This document shows positions 8,065 through 15,323 of a stretch of 24,984 nucleotides of DNA, piece by piece. Source of the DNA: CALHVR01 sp963528625 (GTDB lineage: Bacteria > Fusobacteriota > Fusobacteriia > Fusobacteriales > Leptotrichiaceae); assembly GCA_963528625.1 (NCBI GenBank), contig CAURVQ010000022.1:1-24984 (forward strand), written 5' to 3'. Every line of letters begins with the position of its first letter. The stretch's first letter is position 1. Made by a program: the position numbers and the translations under genes. The notes under the pieces were generated by a model. It was given only the letters and a program-made list of their open reading frames with translations, searched no databases and was not told the origin of the DNA.

Positions 8065-9775
8065 TCTCTAACACTCCTTTCTTTCCAATCATATCACTTA
8101 CTGTTTTTCCTGCTGGTATCATTGGAAATACATTTTCTTCTCTTTCTACAACACAATCAATTACTACTCCTTCATTTGACATTATTAAATCTTTAAGTTT
8201 TGTTTTTAAATCTTCTTTTGTTTTAAGTCTTGCACTCGTAACACCATACGCTTCAGCAATTTTTACAAAATCTGGATTTATTTCTAAGTTTACTGAAGAA
8301 TATCTTTTATTTTTAAATAATTCTTGCCACTGTCTTACCATTCCCAAGAATGAATTGTTAATAATTAAAATTTTTACAGGTAAATTATATTGTTTCAGCA
8401 TCATCAATTCTTGAAAAGTCATTTGGAAACCACCATCACCAACAACTAATACTACTTTTTTAGTAGGTGCTCCAACTTGTGCCCCAATAGCTGCCGGCAC
8501 TCCAAATCCCATCGTTCCTGCTCCACCCGATGTTACGATAGAATTAGGATTTTGGTAAGTTAAATATTGTGCTGTCCACATTTGATGTTGTCCAACATCT
8601 GTTACAATTATTCCTTCTCCTTTTAAAATACTATCTAACTCTTTTAAAACTTCTTGTGGTAATAATTTATCTTCTCCCACTTCATTATGAATTAACGAAT
8701 ACTCTTTCTTCCAATTTTTAATTGTTTCTACCCATTCTTTATTTTCTTTACTCACTACCTCTTTATTAATTTCAGTCAATACACTTTTTAAATCTCCAAC
8801 TATCGGTACTTCAATTTTTTTATTTTTATCAATTTCAGCTGGATCAATATCAATATGAATTATTTTTGCTTTTTCACAGAATTTAGTAGGATTTCCCGCT
8901 ATTCTATCATCAAATCTTATTCCTGCCGCAATAACTAAATCTGCTTCATCTGTTGCAAAATTTGCTGCTGCAAGTCCGTGCATTCCAATCATTCCAAGCG
9001 ATAATTCATCCATTCCGGGATAAGCTCCAAGTCCTAAAAGAGTCATAGCTACAGGACTTTGTATTTTTTTAGCTAATTCATATAATTCTTGTGACGCATT
9101 TGATTTTAAAATTCCTGCACCTGCTATAATTAAAGGTTTTTTAGATTCTTTTATAAATCTCAATGCTTTTTTTATTTGCCCTTGATGACCATCATAATTT
9201 GGAGAATACCCTTCCAAACTTATATCTTCACTAAATAATTCATTAAATTCTTTCATTGAAATCTCTTGTAACTGTATATCATTTGGTATATCTACAAGTA
9301 CAGGCCCGGGTCTTCCAGTTTGTGCGATATAGTACGCTTCTTTTATTATTCTAGGAATTTCTTTTATATTTTTTACTAAATAATTCATTTTTGTTATTGG
9401 TGAAGTTATCCCAACAATATCTGTTTCTTGAAACGCATCTTTTCCTAATAACTGACTTCTAACTTGTCCTGTTATAGCTAACATTGGCACTGAATCCATT
9501 TGAGCTGTCATTATCCCAGTAACTAGATTTGTCGCTCCAGGCCCTGAAGTCGCAAGGCATACTCCTACTTTTCCAGAAACTCTTGCATAGCCGTCTGCTT
9601 CATGCGATGCACCTTGTTCATGTCTAGCAAAATAATGTTTTATTTTAGGAAAGCTATAAATCTCATCATAAATAGGAATTACAGCTCCACCCGGATATCC
9701 AAATATATCTGTCACTCCAACTCTATATAAACATTCCAATACCATTCTGGCTCCATTTATCATTTCTGTACTCAT
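8057..9775 (-). CDS. ilvB: Acetolactate synthase large (catalytic) subunit
   Basis: IlvB is the thiamine-diphosphate-dependent enzyme that joins pyruvate with pyruvate or 2-oxobutanoate to make acetolactate or acetohydroxybutyrate, the shared entry to valine, leucine and isoleucine. It is 572 residues from the chosen start. It shows FGYPGGAVIPIYDEI, the catalytic glutamate in ARHEQGASHEADGYAR, the central nucleotide-binding domain, and the ThDP/Mg motif VGDGGFQM running to INNSFLGMVRQWQELF. ATG at 9775 is preferred over an in-frame GTG at 9787 because AAGGTGG lies 8 bases before it. It follows ilvA by 66 bases and overlaps ilvN. Confidence 0.97.
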   Translation of the reverse strand: MSTEMINGARMVLECLYRVGVTDIFGYPGGAVIPIYDEIYSFPKIKHYFARHEQGASHEADGYARVSGKVGVCLATSGPGATNLVTGIMTAQMDSVPMLAITGQVRSQLLGKDAFQETDIVGITSPITKMNYLVKNIKEIPRIIKEAYYIAQTGRPGPVLVDIPNDIQLQEISMKEFNELFSEDISLEGYSPNYDGHQGQIKKALRFIKESKKPLIIAGAGILKSNASQELYELAKKIQSPVAMTLLGLGAYPGMDELSLGMIGMHGLAAANFATDEADLVIAAGIRFDDRIAGNPTKFCEKAKIIHIDIDPAEIDKNKKIEVPIVGDLKSVLTEINKEVVSKENKEWVETIKNWKKEYSLIHNEVGEDKLLPQEVLKELDSILKGEGIIVTDVGQHQMWTAQYLTYQNPNSIVTSGGAGTMGFGVPAAIGAQVGAPTKKVVLVVGDGGFQMTFQELMMLKQYNLPVKILIINNSFLGMVRQWQELFKNKRYSSVNLEINPDFVKIAEAYGVTSARLKTKEDLKTKLKDLIMSNEGVVIDCVVEREENVFPMIPAGKTVSDMIGKKGVLEND

Positions 9776-9841
9776 TTTTTCAACCACCTTTTCTTTTTAT
9801 AATTTAACAAATTTTATCTTAATCTTTTCAATCATTAATTT

Positions 9842-11047
9842 TTATAAATTCAATCTTTTTATTATATACCCATTCTCTTTAAAGTTTTTTATTATTTTTT
9901 CAATATGTTCTTCTCCACTCGTTTCAACCGTAACTTGTAATTCAACTTCATGGAATCTATCTAAATTTTTAAACTGATTATGCTCCAATCTTATTACATT
10001 TGCATTTTGGTTTGACAACATTTCAGATACTGCCACTAATTGTCCTGGTTTATCAGGTAAATCTACCGAAAACGTAAATATTCTTCCACGATTTACAAGC
10101 CCTTTATTTATCATTGACGAAATTGTCAATACATCAATATTTCCTCCACTCAAAATTGATATTATCTTTTTGCCTTTCACATTTAATTTTTTCAATCCTG
10201 CAACCGATAAAATTCCTGAATTTTCAGCAACAATCTTATGTTTTTCAACTAAAAGTAAAAATGCTTCCATCAATTCATAATCAGAAACTGTTACTATTTC
10301 ATCTACATATTTTTTTATATAATCAAATGTCGTATTCCCAATTTTTTTTACTGCCGTCCCATCTGCAATTGTTACAGCTTCTGAAAGTTCAACAACTTCA
10401 TTATTTTCTAAAGCTGCAACTGCACTTGCTGCTCCTTCTGGCTCTACTCCAACTATTTTTATTTGTGGATTTTTCATTTTTGCTGCTGCTGCAACTCCTG
10501 AAATTAATCCTCCACCACCTATTGGTACTAAAATTATTTCTGCATCTGGTAATTCTTCTAACACTTCTAACGCTATTGTACCTTGTCCTTCAATTACATC
10601 TTCATCATCAAATGGATGTACAAAAGTATACCCATATTCTGCTTGTAATTCTTTTGCTTTATTATAAGCATCATCATAAACATCACCAAATAAAATAACT
10701 TCAGCTCCATATTTTTTCGTTGCTTCCACTTTTATAAGTGGCGTATGTTTTGGCATAACAATTACTGCCTTTATTCCTAATTTCTGTGCACCAAAAGCAA
10801 CTCCTTGAGCATGATTTCCAGCTGAAGCCGCTATAACTCCACGGCTTTTTTCTTCTTCTGTCAATTTCGCTATTCTATTATAAGCTCCTCTTATTTTAAA
10901 TGAACCCGTTTTTTGTAAATTTTCTGGTTTTATATAAATATCATTCCCCGACTCTTCTGAAAAAACTGTACTATGAATTAGTTTCGTTTTTTCAATAACA
11001 GTTCCTAATCTCTCTCTTGCTTCCATAAATTCGTATAATTTATGCAA
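9842..11047 (-). CDS. ilvA: Threonine ammonia-lyase with C-terminal ACT domain
   Basis: This PLP enzyme deaminates threonine to 2-oxobutanoate, the isoleucine precursor. It is about 401 residues. The fold-type II domain has the PLP lysine in TGSFKIRGAYNR, the AASAGNHAQGVAFGA block and the phosphate-binding loop PIGGGGLISG. One ACT domain follows (last 75 residues, starting RGRIFTFSVDLPDKPGQL). This is the medium-length, single-ACT type. Its position inside the ilv operon supports a biosynthetic role, though the family also includes catabolic forms. The start is taken as TTG at 11047, just after AGGTGA. A GTG at 11056 is also in frame but would overlap that SD. Confidence 0.94.
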   Translation of the reverse strand: MHKLYEFMEARERLGTVIEKTKLIHSTVFSEESGNDIYIKPENLQKTGSFKIRGAYNRIAKLTEEEKSRGVIAASAGNHAQGVAFGAQKLGIKAVIVMPKHTPLIKVEATKKYGAEVILFGDVYDDAYNKAKELQAEYGYTFVHPFDDEDVIEGQGTIALEVLEELPDAEIILVPIGGGGLISGVAAAAKMKNPQIKIVGVEPEGAASAVAALENNEVVELSEAVTIADGTAVKKIGNTTFDYIKKYVDEIVTVSDYELMEAFLLLVEKHKIVAENSGILSVAGLKKLNVKGKKIISILSGGNIDVLTISSMINKGLVNRGRIFTFSVDLPDKPGQLVAVSEMLSNQNANVIRLEHNQFKNLDRFHEVELQVTVETSGEEHIEKIIKNFKENGYIIKRLNL

Positions 11048-11069
11048 TTTACTCACCTTCTCATTCTTA

Positions 11070-11128
11070 TTTGTATAAACAAAAGAGTTTTGGATTTAAG
11101 TCTTTTAACCACCTTCCAAAACTCCCTC
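11070..11128 (-). terminator. Terminator-like hairpin between ilvD and ilvA (possible attenuator)
   Basis: On the minus strand GAGTTTTGGA (11115-11124) pairs perfectly with TCCAAAACTC (11085-11094). The stem can be extended by four A-U/G-U pairs to 11128/11081. The loop is 20 bases. The 3' arm runs straight into TTTTG and TTT. It lies in the 114-base gap after ilvD and before ilvA. It could be a partial terminator that lowers expression of the downstream genes relative to ilvD, or an attenuator. No promoter for ilvA was seen after it. Confidence 0.55.
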
Positions 11129-11161
11129 TCACTTTTATTTTCTGTCTTTATCTATTAAATC

Positions 11162-12835
11162 TTAATCTAATATTTCTATCGCACCTTCTGCTGCTGAAGA
11201 TACATGCATTGCATATTTTTTTAAATATCCTGTTACAGTTATTTTATGTGGTTCTAACTTACTTTTTCTTTTCTCTATTTCTTCATCTGTTAATTTTACA
11301 TTTATTTTTCTATTTGGAATATCAATCTCAATAATATCTCCATTTTCAACGATTGCAATATTACCTCCTGAAGCTGCTTCCGGTGAAACATGTCCTATTG
11401 AAGCTCCTCTTGTTGCACCTGAGAATCTTCCATCTGTAATAAGTGCCACATCTTTATCAAGTCCCATTCCTGCAATCATAGCTGTTGGCGATAACATTTC
11501 TCTCATTCCAGGTCCACCTTTTGGTCCTTCATACCTAATAACAACGACATCTCCTGCTACTATTTTCCCACCAACAATCGCTTCAACTGCTTCTTCTTCT
11601 GAATTAAATACTTTCGCCGGTCCTGAATGAACTAACATTTCTTTGTCTACAGCTCCCTCTTTTACAACGCAACCGTCTACCGCCAAATTCCCTTTTAATA
11701 CTGCAATTCCTCCAGTTGAATATGCCGGTTTATCCCAAAGTTTTATTACATCTTCATCATTTATAAACGCTTCTTTTGCCAACTCTCCTTGATTTCTAAG
11801 AGCTACAGTTTTTGCCTCTCCGTGTAATGCTCCATTTTCATACATTCTTTTCATTACACCAGTTACTCCACCTGCTCTATATAAATCTTCTATAAAATAT
11901 TCTCCAGATGGAGATAACCTACATAATTGTGGTATTTTTTTAGCAATTTCATTGAAATCATCTAAAGTTAATTTTACTCCAGCTTCGTGTGCTATCGCTG
12001 GTAAATGTAATGCTGTATTTGACGAACCACCTAATGCCATATCTACAGCTACTGCATTTTCAAATGCTTCTCTTGTCATAATGTCTTTTGGTTTAAGTCC
12101 TGCTTTTAGCACTTCCATAACTTGCATTCCAGCTTTTTTTGCTAACCTTGCTCTTTCAGAAAATACTGCCGGAACCGTTCCATTTCCAGGAAGTCCCATT
12201 CCTAACGCTTCTGTTAAGCAGTTCATCGTATTTGCCGTGTACATTCCTGAACATGATCCACATGTTGGACAAGCCATTTCTTCAACCATATTTAATTCTC
12301 TTTTTGTAATTTTCCCTGATTCGTAAGCTCCAACCGCTTCAAATACATTACTAAGTCCTATTTTCTTACCTTTATACACTCCAGCCAACATAGCTCCACC
12401 ACTTACGAAAACTGAAGGTATATTTAATCTTGCAGCTGCTATTAACATTCCCGGTACGATTTTATCACAACTAGGTATAAATACTATCGCATCAAATGGA
12501 GTTGCCATTGCTACCGCTTCAATTGAATCTGCTACAATGTTTCTAGTTACTAACGAATATTTCATTCCAAGATGGTTCATCGCAAGCCCATCACAAATTC
12601 CTATCGTATTAAATTCCATCGGCACTCCGCCGGCATTTCTTATTCCATCTTTAACTGATTGTACTAAATTTTTTAAATGCACATGTCCCGGTATAATTTC
12701 ATTAAATGAGTTTGCAATCCCAATAATAGGCTTATCCATTTCATCACTCGTAAACCCTAATCCTTTTAATAGCGACCTATGTGGTGCTCTTGCAACACCT
12801 TTTGTTAAGTTATTGCTTCTCTCTTTTCCTGACAT
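11162..12835 (-). CDS. ilvD: Dihydroxy-acid dehydratase
   Basis: IlvD is a cytoplasmic iron-sulphur enzyme that dehydrates 2,3-dihydroxy-isovalerate and 2,3-dihydroxy-3-methylvalerate to the 2-oxo acids. It is 557 residues from ATG at 12835, typical. It carries the family's conserved cysteines in PSCDKIVPGML and ACPTCGSCSGMYTANTMNCL. It also has EALGMGLPGNGTVPA and the C-terminal ALITDGRFSGATRGASIGHVSPEA block. ATG at 12835 is preferred over an in-frame GTG at 12844 because the GGAG SD is 10 bases before the ATG but only a few bases from the GTG. It is the first gene of the ilv-leu cluster, with a promoter immediately upstream. Confidence 0.96.
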   Translation of the reverse strand: MSGKERSNNLTKGVARAPHRSLLKGLGFTSDEMDKPIIGIANSFNEIIPGHVHLKNLVQSVKDGIRNAGGVPMEFNTIGICDGLAMNHLGMKYSLVTRNIVADSIEAVAMATPFDAIVFIPSCDKIVPGMLIAAARLNIPSVFVSGGAMLAGVYKGKKIGLSNVFEAVGAYESGKITKRELNMVEEMACPTCGSCSGMYTANTMNCLTEALGMGLPGNGTVPAVFSERARLAKKAGMQVMEVLKAGLKPKDIMTREAFENAVAVDMALGGSSNTALHLPAIAHEAGVKLTLDDFNEIAKKIPQLCRLSPSGEYFIEDLYRAGGVTGVMKRMYENGALHGEAKTVALRNQGELAKEAFINDEDVIKLWDKPAYSTGGIAVLKGNLAVDGCVVKEGAVDKEMLVHSGPAKVFNSEEEAVEAIVGGKIVAGDVVVIRYEGPKGGPGMREMLSPTAMIAGMGLDKDVALITDGRFSGATRGASIGHVSPEAASGGNIAIVENGDIIEIDIPNRKINVKLTDEEIEKRKSKLEPHKITVTGYLKKYAMHVSSAAEGAIEILD

Positions 12836-12887
12836 TGATTCCACTCTCCTTATTTATTTTTACTTTTTTTCTCATTATAATTGTTAT

Positions 12888-12929
12888 ATTATAACATATT
12901 TTTAAGTTAATTGTATCCACAAATTTAAC
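12888..12929 (-). promoter_or_regulatory. ilvD promoter with an overlapping palindromic candidate operator
   Basis: On the minus strand TGTTATAAT forms an extended -10 (TATAAT at 12888-12893). No good -35 is seen at 16-18 bases, which suggests that an activator or the extended -10 drives it. A second TATAAT lies at 12874-12879. Across the -35 region (12906-12929) runs an interrupted palindrome: outer arms GTTAA/TTAAC and inner TTGT/ACAA in TTGTGGATACAA. The transcript leader to ATG would be only about 45 bases, too short for a T-box or peptide attenuator. Control by a DNA-binding protein is therefore likelier. Confidence 0.5.
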
Positions 12930-12962
12930 TTTTATTATATTAATTTTTTATTTTAAATGAAT

Positions 12963-12998
12963 AAAAAATAAGAAGGCTTTTGAAAAATCACCTTCTTA
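12963..12998 (-). terminator. Intrinsic terminator of the 49-residue miniprotein gene
   Basis: On the minus strand TAAGAAGG (12991-12998) pairs with CCTTCTTA (12969-12976), an 8-base-pair stem with a 14-base loop. It is followed by a run of six T (12963-12968). It lies 36 bases after the stop of the small gene and upstream of the ilvD promoter, so it separates the two units. Confidence 0.75.
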
Positions 12999-13034
12999 AA
13001 ATTATATACTGATTTTTTTACAATTATAATAATA

Positions 13035-13184
13035 TTACCATTTATTTTTTCTCTGTCTTATTCTTCTTGCAAGAAAATCATCACTTTTAATTTTTACTCT
13101 TGATTTTTCTACTTTTTTATTAAATTCATTTTTTGATAAAATTAATATAATTAATAATAAGACTAAAATTAACAATAACATCAT
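13035..13184 (-). CDS. Small single-pass membrane protein, 49 residues, unknown function
   Basis: The frame starts with two ATG codons in a row (13184 and 13181) after a strong GGAGG SD 5 bases away, and ends with TAA at 13035. The product has a hydrophobic N-terminal segment of Met, Leu, Ile and Val only (residues 1-16), then a basic, charged tail (about residues 17-49) ending LARRIRQRKNKW. It therefore looks like a one-helix membrane protein with a cationic cytoplasmic tail. It has its own promoter (13217-13245) and terminator (12963-12998), which strongly supports a real monocistronic gene. No family is recognised. It is not likely a leader peptide for ilvD: its terminator and the separate ilvD promoter isolate it, and its Leu/Ile codons sit in an ordinary membrane helix. 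Confidence 0.72.
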   Translation of the reverse strand: MMLLLILVLLLIILILSKNEFNKKVEKSRVKIKSDDFLARRIRQRKNKW

Positions 13185-13216
13185 TTTTCCTCCGTTTTAC
13201 TCATCGTTACAAGATA

Positions 13217-13245
13217 AGTATATCAAAAATAAACATTAATGTAAA
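13217..13245 (-). promoter_or_regulatory. Sigma-70 promoter of the 49-residue miniprotein gene
   Basis: On the minus strand -35 TTTACA (13240-13245), a 17-base spacer and -10 TATACT (13217-13222). The predicted leader is about 25 bases to the GGAGG-preceded ATG. Confidence 0.68.
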
Positions 13246-13304
13246 ATATAGTTTTTTTATATTATTTATATATGTTATTTATCTTTAATTTTTTGTATAT
13301 AAAT

Positions 13305-13336
13305 AAAAAATGAGCTAATTCACAAAAAATTGCTCA
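13305..13336 (-). terminator. Intrinsic terminator of rpsT
   Basis: On the minus strand TGAGCAATT (13328-13336) pairs with AATTAGCTCA (13311-13320) with one bulged base and a short loop, then six T (13305-13310). It lies 41 bases after the rpsT stop. Confidence 0.75.
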
Positions 13337-13377
13337 CTTATATAATCTTAAAAAAATTTTTTTAAAATCAAATTTTA

Positions 13378-13644
13378 TTAGTTTGCTAAAGCATTTACTT
13401 TAACTGCTAATCTTGATTTTTTTCTTGAAGCAGTATTTTTCTTAACTACACCTTTAGTTACAGCTTTATCTAATTCTTTATATGCAACTTGTAATGCTGT
13501 TTTAGCTTCGTCGACATTTTTAGCTTCTACAGCTGAAAGAACTTTTTTCACGAAAGTTTTTACTCTACTTTTAATAGCTTGATTTCTTTCTGCATTTCTT
13601 TCTCCAATATACACTCTTTTTTTTGATGATTTTGAATGTGCCAT
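13378..13644 (-). CDS. rpsT: 30S ribosomal protein S20
   Basis: S20 binds 16S rRNA early in 30S assembly. It is 88 residues, typical length, highly basic and all-helical. It starts MAHSKSSKKRVYIGERNAERN with the family pattern NQAIKSRVKT. It ends with KGVVKKNTASRKKSRLAVKVNAL, the conserved C-terminal region. ATG at 13644 follows AAAGGAG. It is monocistronic, with its own promoter and terminator, as is common for S20. Confidence 0.97.
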   Translation of the reverse strand: MAHSKSSKKRVYIGERNAERNQAIKSRVKTFVKKVLSAVEAKNVDEAKTALQVAYKELDKAVTKGVVKKNTASRKKSRLAVKVNALAN

Positions 13645-13717
13645 ATTTCTCTCCTTTCTTAGTTTATATCTATTTATCTTTACTCCACATTATCTAATTC
13701 TGTAAAGTTTCCGTAAT

Positions 13718-13746
13718 ATAATATCATTTTTTTATAAAAAATGCAA
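13718..13746 (-). promoter_or_regulatory. rpsT promoter
   Basis: On the minus strand -35 TTGCAT (13741-13746), a 17-base spacer and -10 TATTAT (13718-13723) preceded by TGA, an extended -10. The leader is about 65 bases. Confidence 0.6.
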
Positions 13747-13764
13747 GTTTTTTATATTTTTGTT

Positions 13765-13838
13765 ATATATTTCAACAATCAAGGGATGATTTTAATACTC
13801 ATATTTACTATATTAGTTCATAATTTTGTTATTAAAAT
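13765..13838. repeat. Left copy of a diverged direct repeat flanking the R-M cassette
   Basis: This 74-base stretch matches 16006-16077 in the same orientation. The first 31 bases (containing AATCAAGGGATGATTTTAA) match at 27 positions. The last 22 (TTCATAATTTTGTTATTAAAAT here, given in parts: TTCATAAT, TTATTAAAAT) match at 20. The middle third is diverged. Both copies include the non-AT-biased core ATCAAGG. The pair brackets the restriction-modification genes and may mark the ends of an acquired cassette. Confidence 0.55.
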
Positions 13839-13840
13839 CA

Positions 13841-13970
13841 TAAAAAGTTGGTTAAATTAGAAATTATTTTATATTATAATTATTGTGTAAATATAAATAT
13901 TATTATATATTTTATTTAAGAGAATATTATATTAAAATATACAAACTATAAGAATTTAACTAACTTTTTA
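13841..13970. repeat. 130-base element with 18-base terminal inverted repeats (MITE-like)
   Basis: AAAAAGTTGGTTAAATT (13842-13858) is the reverse complement of 13953-13969 at 16 of 17 positions. The T at 13841 and A at 13970 also pair, giving an 18-base terminal repeat. The interior is almost pure A/T with no reading frame. No target duplication is clear. It begins two bases after the left direct repeat. It could be a miniature inverted-repeat element or a long hairpin, and no transposase relation is visible. Confidence 0.5.
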
Positions 13971-13987
13971 AATATATTATTGTACAA

Positions 13988-14036
13988 CGATTTTAAACAT
14001 AATATTAAAAAACTATATTGTTATGAGTTAAATCGT
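13988..14036. repeat. Interrupted inverted repeat downstream of the methyltransferase gene
   Basis: The left arm CGATTT-TAAA-CATAA and the right arm TTATG-AGTT-AAATCG pair at both ends, with a mismatched 4-base middle, around a loop of about 18 bases. It lies in the non-coding 420-base stretch between the rpsT promoter and the methyltransferase gene end. Apart from this, the repeats and the terminator, I see nothing coding in that stretch. Confidence 0.4.
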
Positions 14037-14060
14037 GAAGTTTTATAGTAGGTAATAAAT

Positions 14061-14083
14061 AAAAAGGAGTGTTGCTACACTCC
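14061..14083 (-). terminator. Intrinsic terminator of the restriction-modification operon
   Basis: A perfect 7-base-pair stem GGAGTGT/ACACTCC (14066-14072 and 14077-14083) with a 4-base loop is followed on the minus strand by TTTTTATTTATT. A-rich sequence on the other side could let it work from the plus strand too. It lies about 80 bases after the methyltransferase stop. Confidence 0.75.
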
Positions 14084-14165
14084 AAAAAATTTTTAATTCT
14101 AAATTTTTCAATAAAAATATTATAAATATAACTTAATCAAGGTTTAAGTTAAATGTGTAATATAT

Positions 14166-15323
14166 TTAAAAAATATCATATTTAAAATCAAACACCTCTT
14201 TTAATTTCAGCAATCTTAATTTAATAATACTAGGAATGGTCCCCTCCAAATTATAAGATTTCAATAAATTTATGGTATTTTTATTATTTTTAATCATTTC
14301 ATTTTTATTACATATATAAAATATTCTATTTGAATTAGTTTCATTATTTAATTCAATTACTGCTTGTGCAGTAGTACCACTACCTGCAAAGAAATCTAAT
14401 ATTATATCATTATCATTTGTTGCCATTTGTATTAAATATTTAATTAATTTTACAGGTTTGGCAGTTTGAAAAACATCTTTTAATCCTAATTTTTCTAAAT
14501 CGTGTCTACCTTGCCTACTGTAAAAATTAAGTAAACTCATAACATTGTCTTTTGAATCAATTAATAATTGTTTTTCATAAGGTCTATTACCTTTAAAAAC
14601 TAATTTGTTTTCATTATATAATTTAATAAATTTTTCTTTAGAACTCCAACCACGAGTTTTTAATTTAGGTAAATATAAATTAATTTCAGGCATATTCAAC
14701 TCATTTGGTTTACTAGGGGTAGACAAATCTTTTGCAAAATATATTTCCCCATTTTCATCTAATAAATTATAATTTCTTAACCAATTAAACATTTCATCTT
14801 TAATTATATTTTTTATTTCTTCTTTCAAATAACTTTTTGCTATATGTTTACCTTCTTTAAAATAAAGTTTTTTAACATTTTTTATTAAATTATTTATAGT
14901 ATTTTTATAAATATCAATATCTTTACGATATATTTCAAATTTTTTAGTTTTTGTTTTATCTTTTGAATATACTAAAATATATTCGTGAATTATATTTATA
15001 TAATTACTATTACTTCTTGTAGATTGTTTTGTTACAAATAATCCTAAAAAATTACCTTTACCAAAAATTGAATCACATAATATTTTCAATTCAAACATTT
15101 TATTATCATCTATTGATATAAATATAACCCCGTCTTCTTTTAACTTTAAAATAGACAAGTTTAATAACTCTTGCATCATATTATCCCAATTTTTATTATT
15201 ATCATCATATTCAAAAATTTTAGATTTCGTGTTGTATGGTGGGTCAATATATATCATTTTTATACTATTATTTTCTATCATTTTAAGACAATCCACAGCT
15301 TCCATAATATACAATTTATTCAA
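14166..15323 (-). CDS. Type III Mod-like beta-class DNA adenine methyltransferase (modification subunit)
   Basis: About 385 residues. An N-terminal DPPYNT (residues 27-32) precedes the SAM-binding DFFAGSGTT (310-318), the beta-class order typical of N6-adenine enzymes. The blocks around them read like type III Mod proteins: the Asp-rich FISIDDNKMFELKILCDSIFG, and KPVKLIKYLIQMATND just before the FAGSG motif. The region between, about 140-290, would be the target recognition domain. It is much shorter than a usual type III Mod, and no helicase Res gene follows. The start is taken as the TTG at 15323, overlapping the nuclease stop (TTGAATAA), with GGAG 8 bases before it. An ATG at 15353 is also in frame. 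It is co-transcribed with the upstream nuclease and should protect DNA from it. The recognition sequence cannot be read from sequence. Confidence 0.85.
   Translation of the reverse strand: MNKLYIMEAVDCLKMIENNSIKMIYIDPPYNTKSKIFEYDDNNKNWDNMMQELLNLSILKLKEDGVIFISIDDNKMFELKILCDSIFGKGNFLGLFVTKQSTRSNSNYINIIHEYILVYSKDKTKTKKFEIYRKDIDIYKNTINNLIKNVKKLYFKEGKHIAKSYLKEEIKNIIKDEMFNWLRNYNLLDENGEIYFAKDLSTPSKPNELNMPEINLYLPKLKTRGWSSKEKFIKLYNENKLVFKGNRPYEKQLLIDSKDNVMSLLNFYSRQGRHDLEKLGLKDVFQTAKPVKLIKYLIQMATNDNDIILDFFAGSGTTAQAVIELNNETNSNRIFYICNKNEMIKNNKNTINLLKSYNLEGTIPSIIKLRLLKLKEVFDFKYDIF

Noticed and set aside
10114..10698. A 194-codon plus-strand open frame, very rich in Leu, His and Gln
   Set aside because: It is antisense to ilvA, has no SD, and its composition is the mirror of the ilvA codons. 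Similar plus-strand frames opposite ilvD, lldP, tex, leuB and leuC were rejected for the same reason.
12836..12905. T-box or leucine-rich leader peptide in front of ilvD
   Set aside because: The promoter -10 leaves a leader of only about 45 bases, with no stem-loops, no specifier loop and no small frame.
12911..12922. A shared TGTGGATACA string upstream of ilvD and at 18881-18889 as a common regulator site
   Set aside because: The second copy is the loop of the flavodoxin terminator and has no promoter context, so the match is probably chance.
13035..13184. The Leu/Ile-rich miniprotein as an attenuation leader peptide for ilvD
   Set aside because: It has its own complete terminator, and the ilvD promoter lies after it. 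Its hydrophobic run fits a membrane helix, and no alternative antiterminator pairing was seen.
14132..14153. AACTTAA/TTAAGTT hairpin after the methyltransferase gene as the terminator
   Set aside because: It is weak and lacks a T-run. The 14061-14083 stem is much better. The TCAAGG it contains was considered as a third cassette repeat, but the similarity does not extend.
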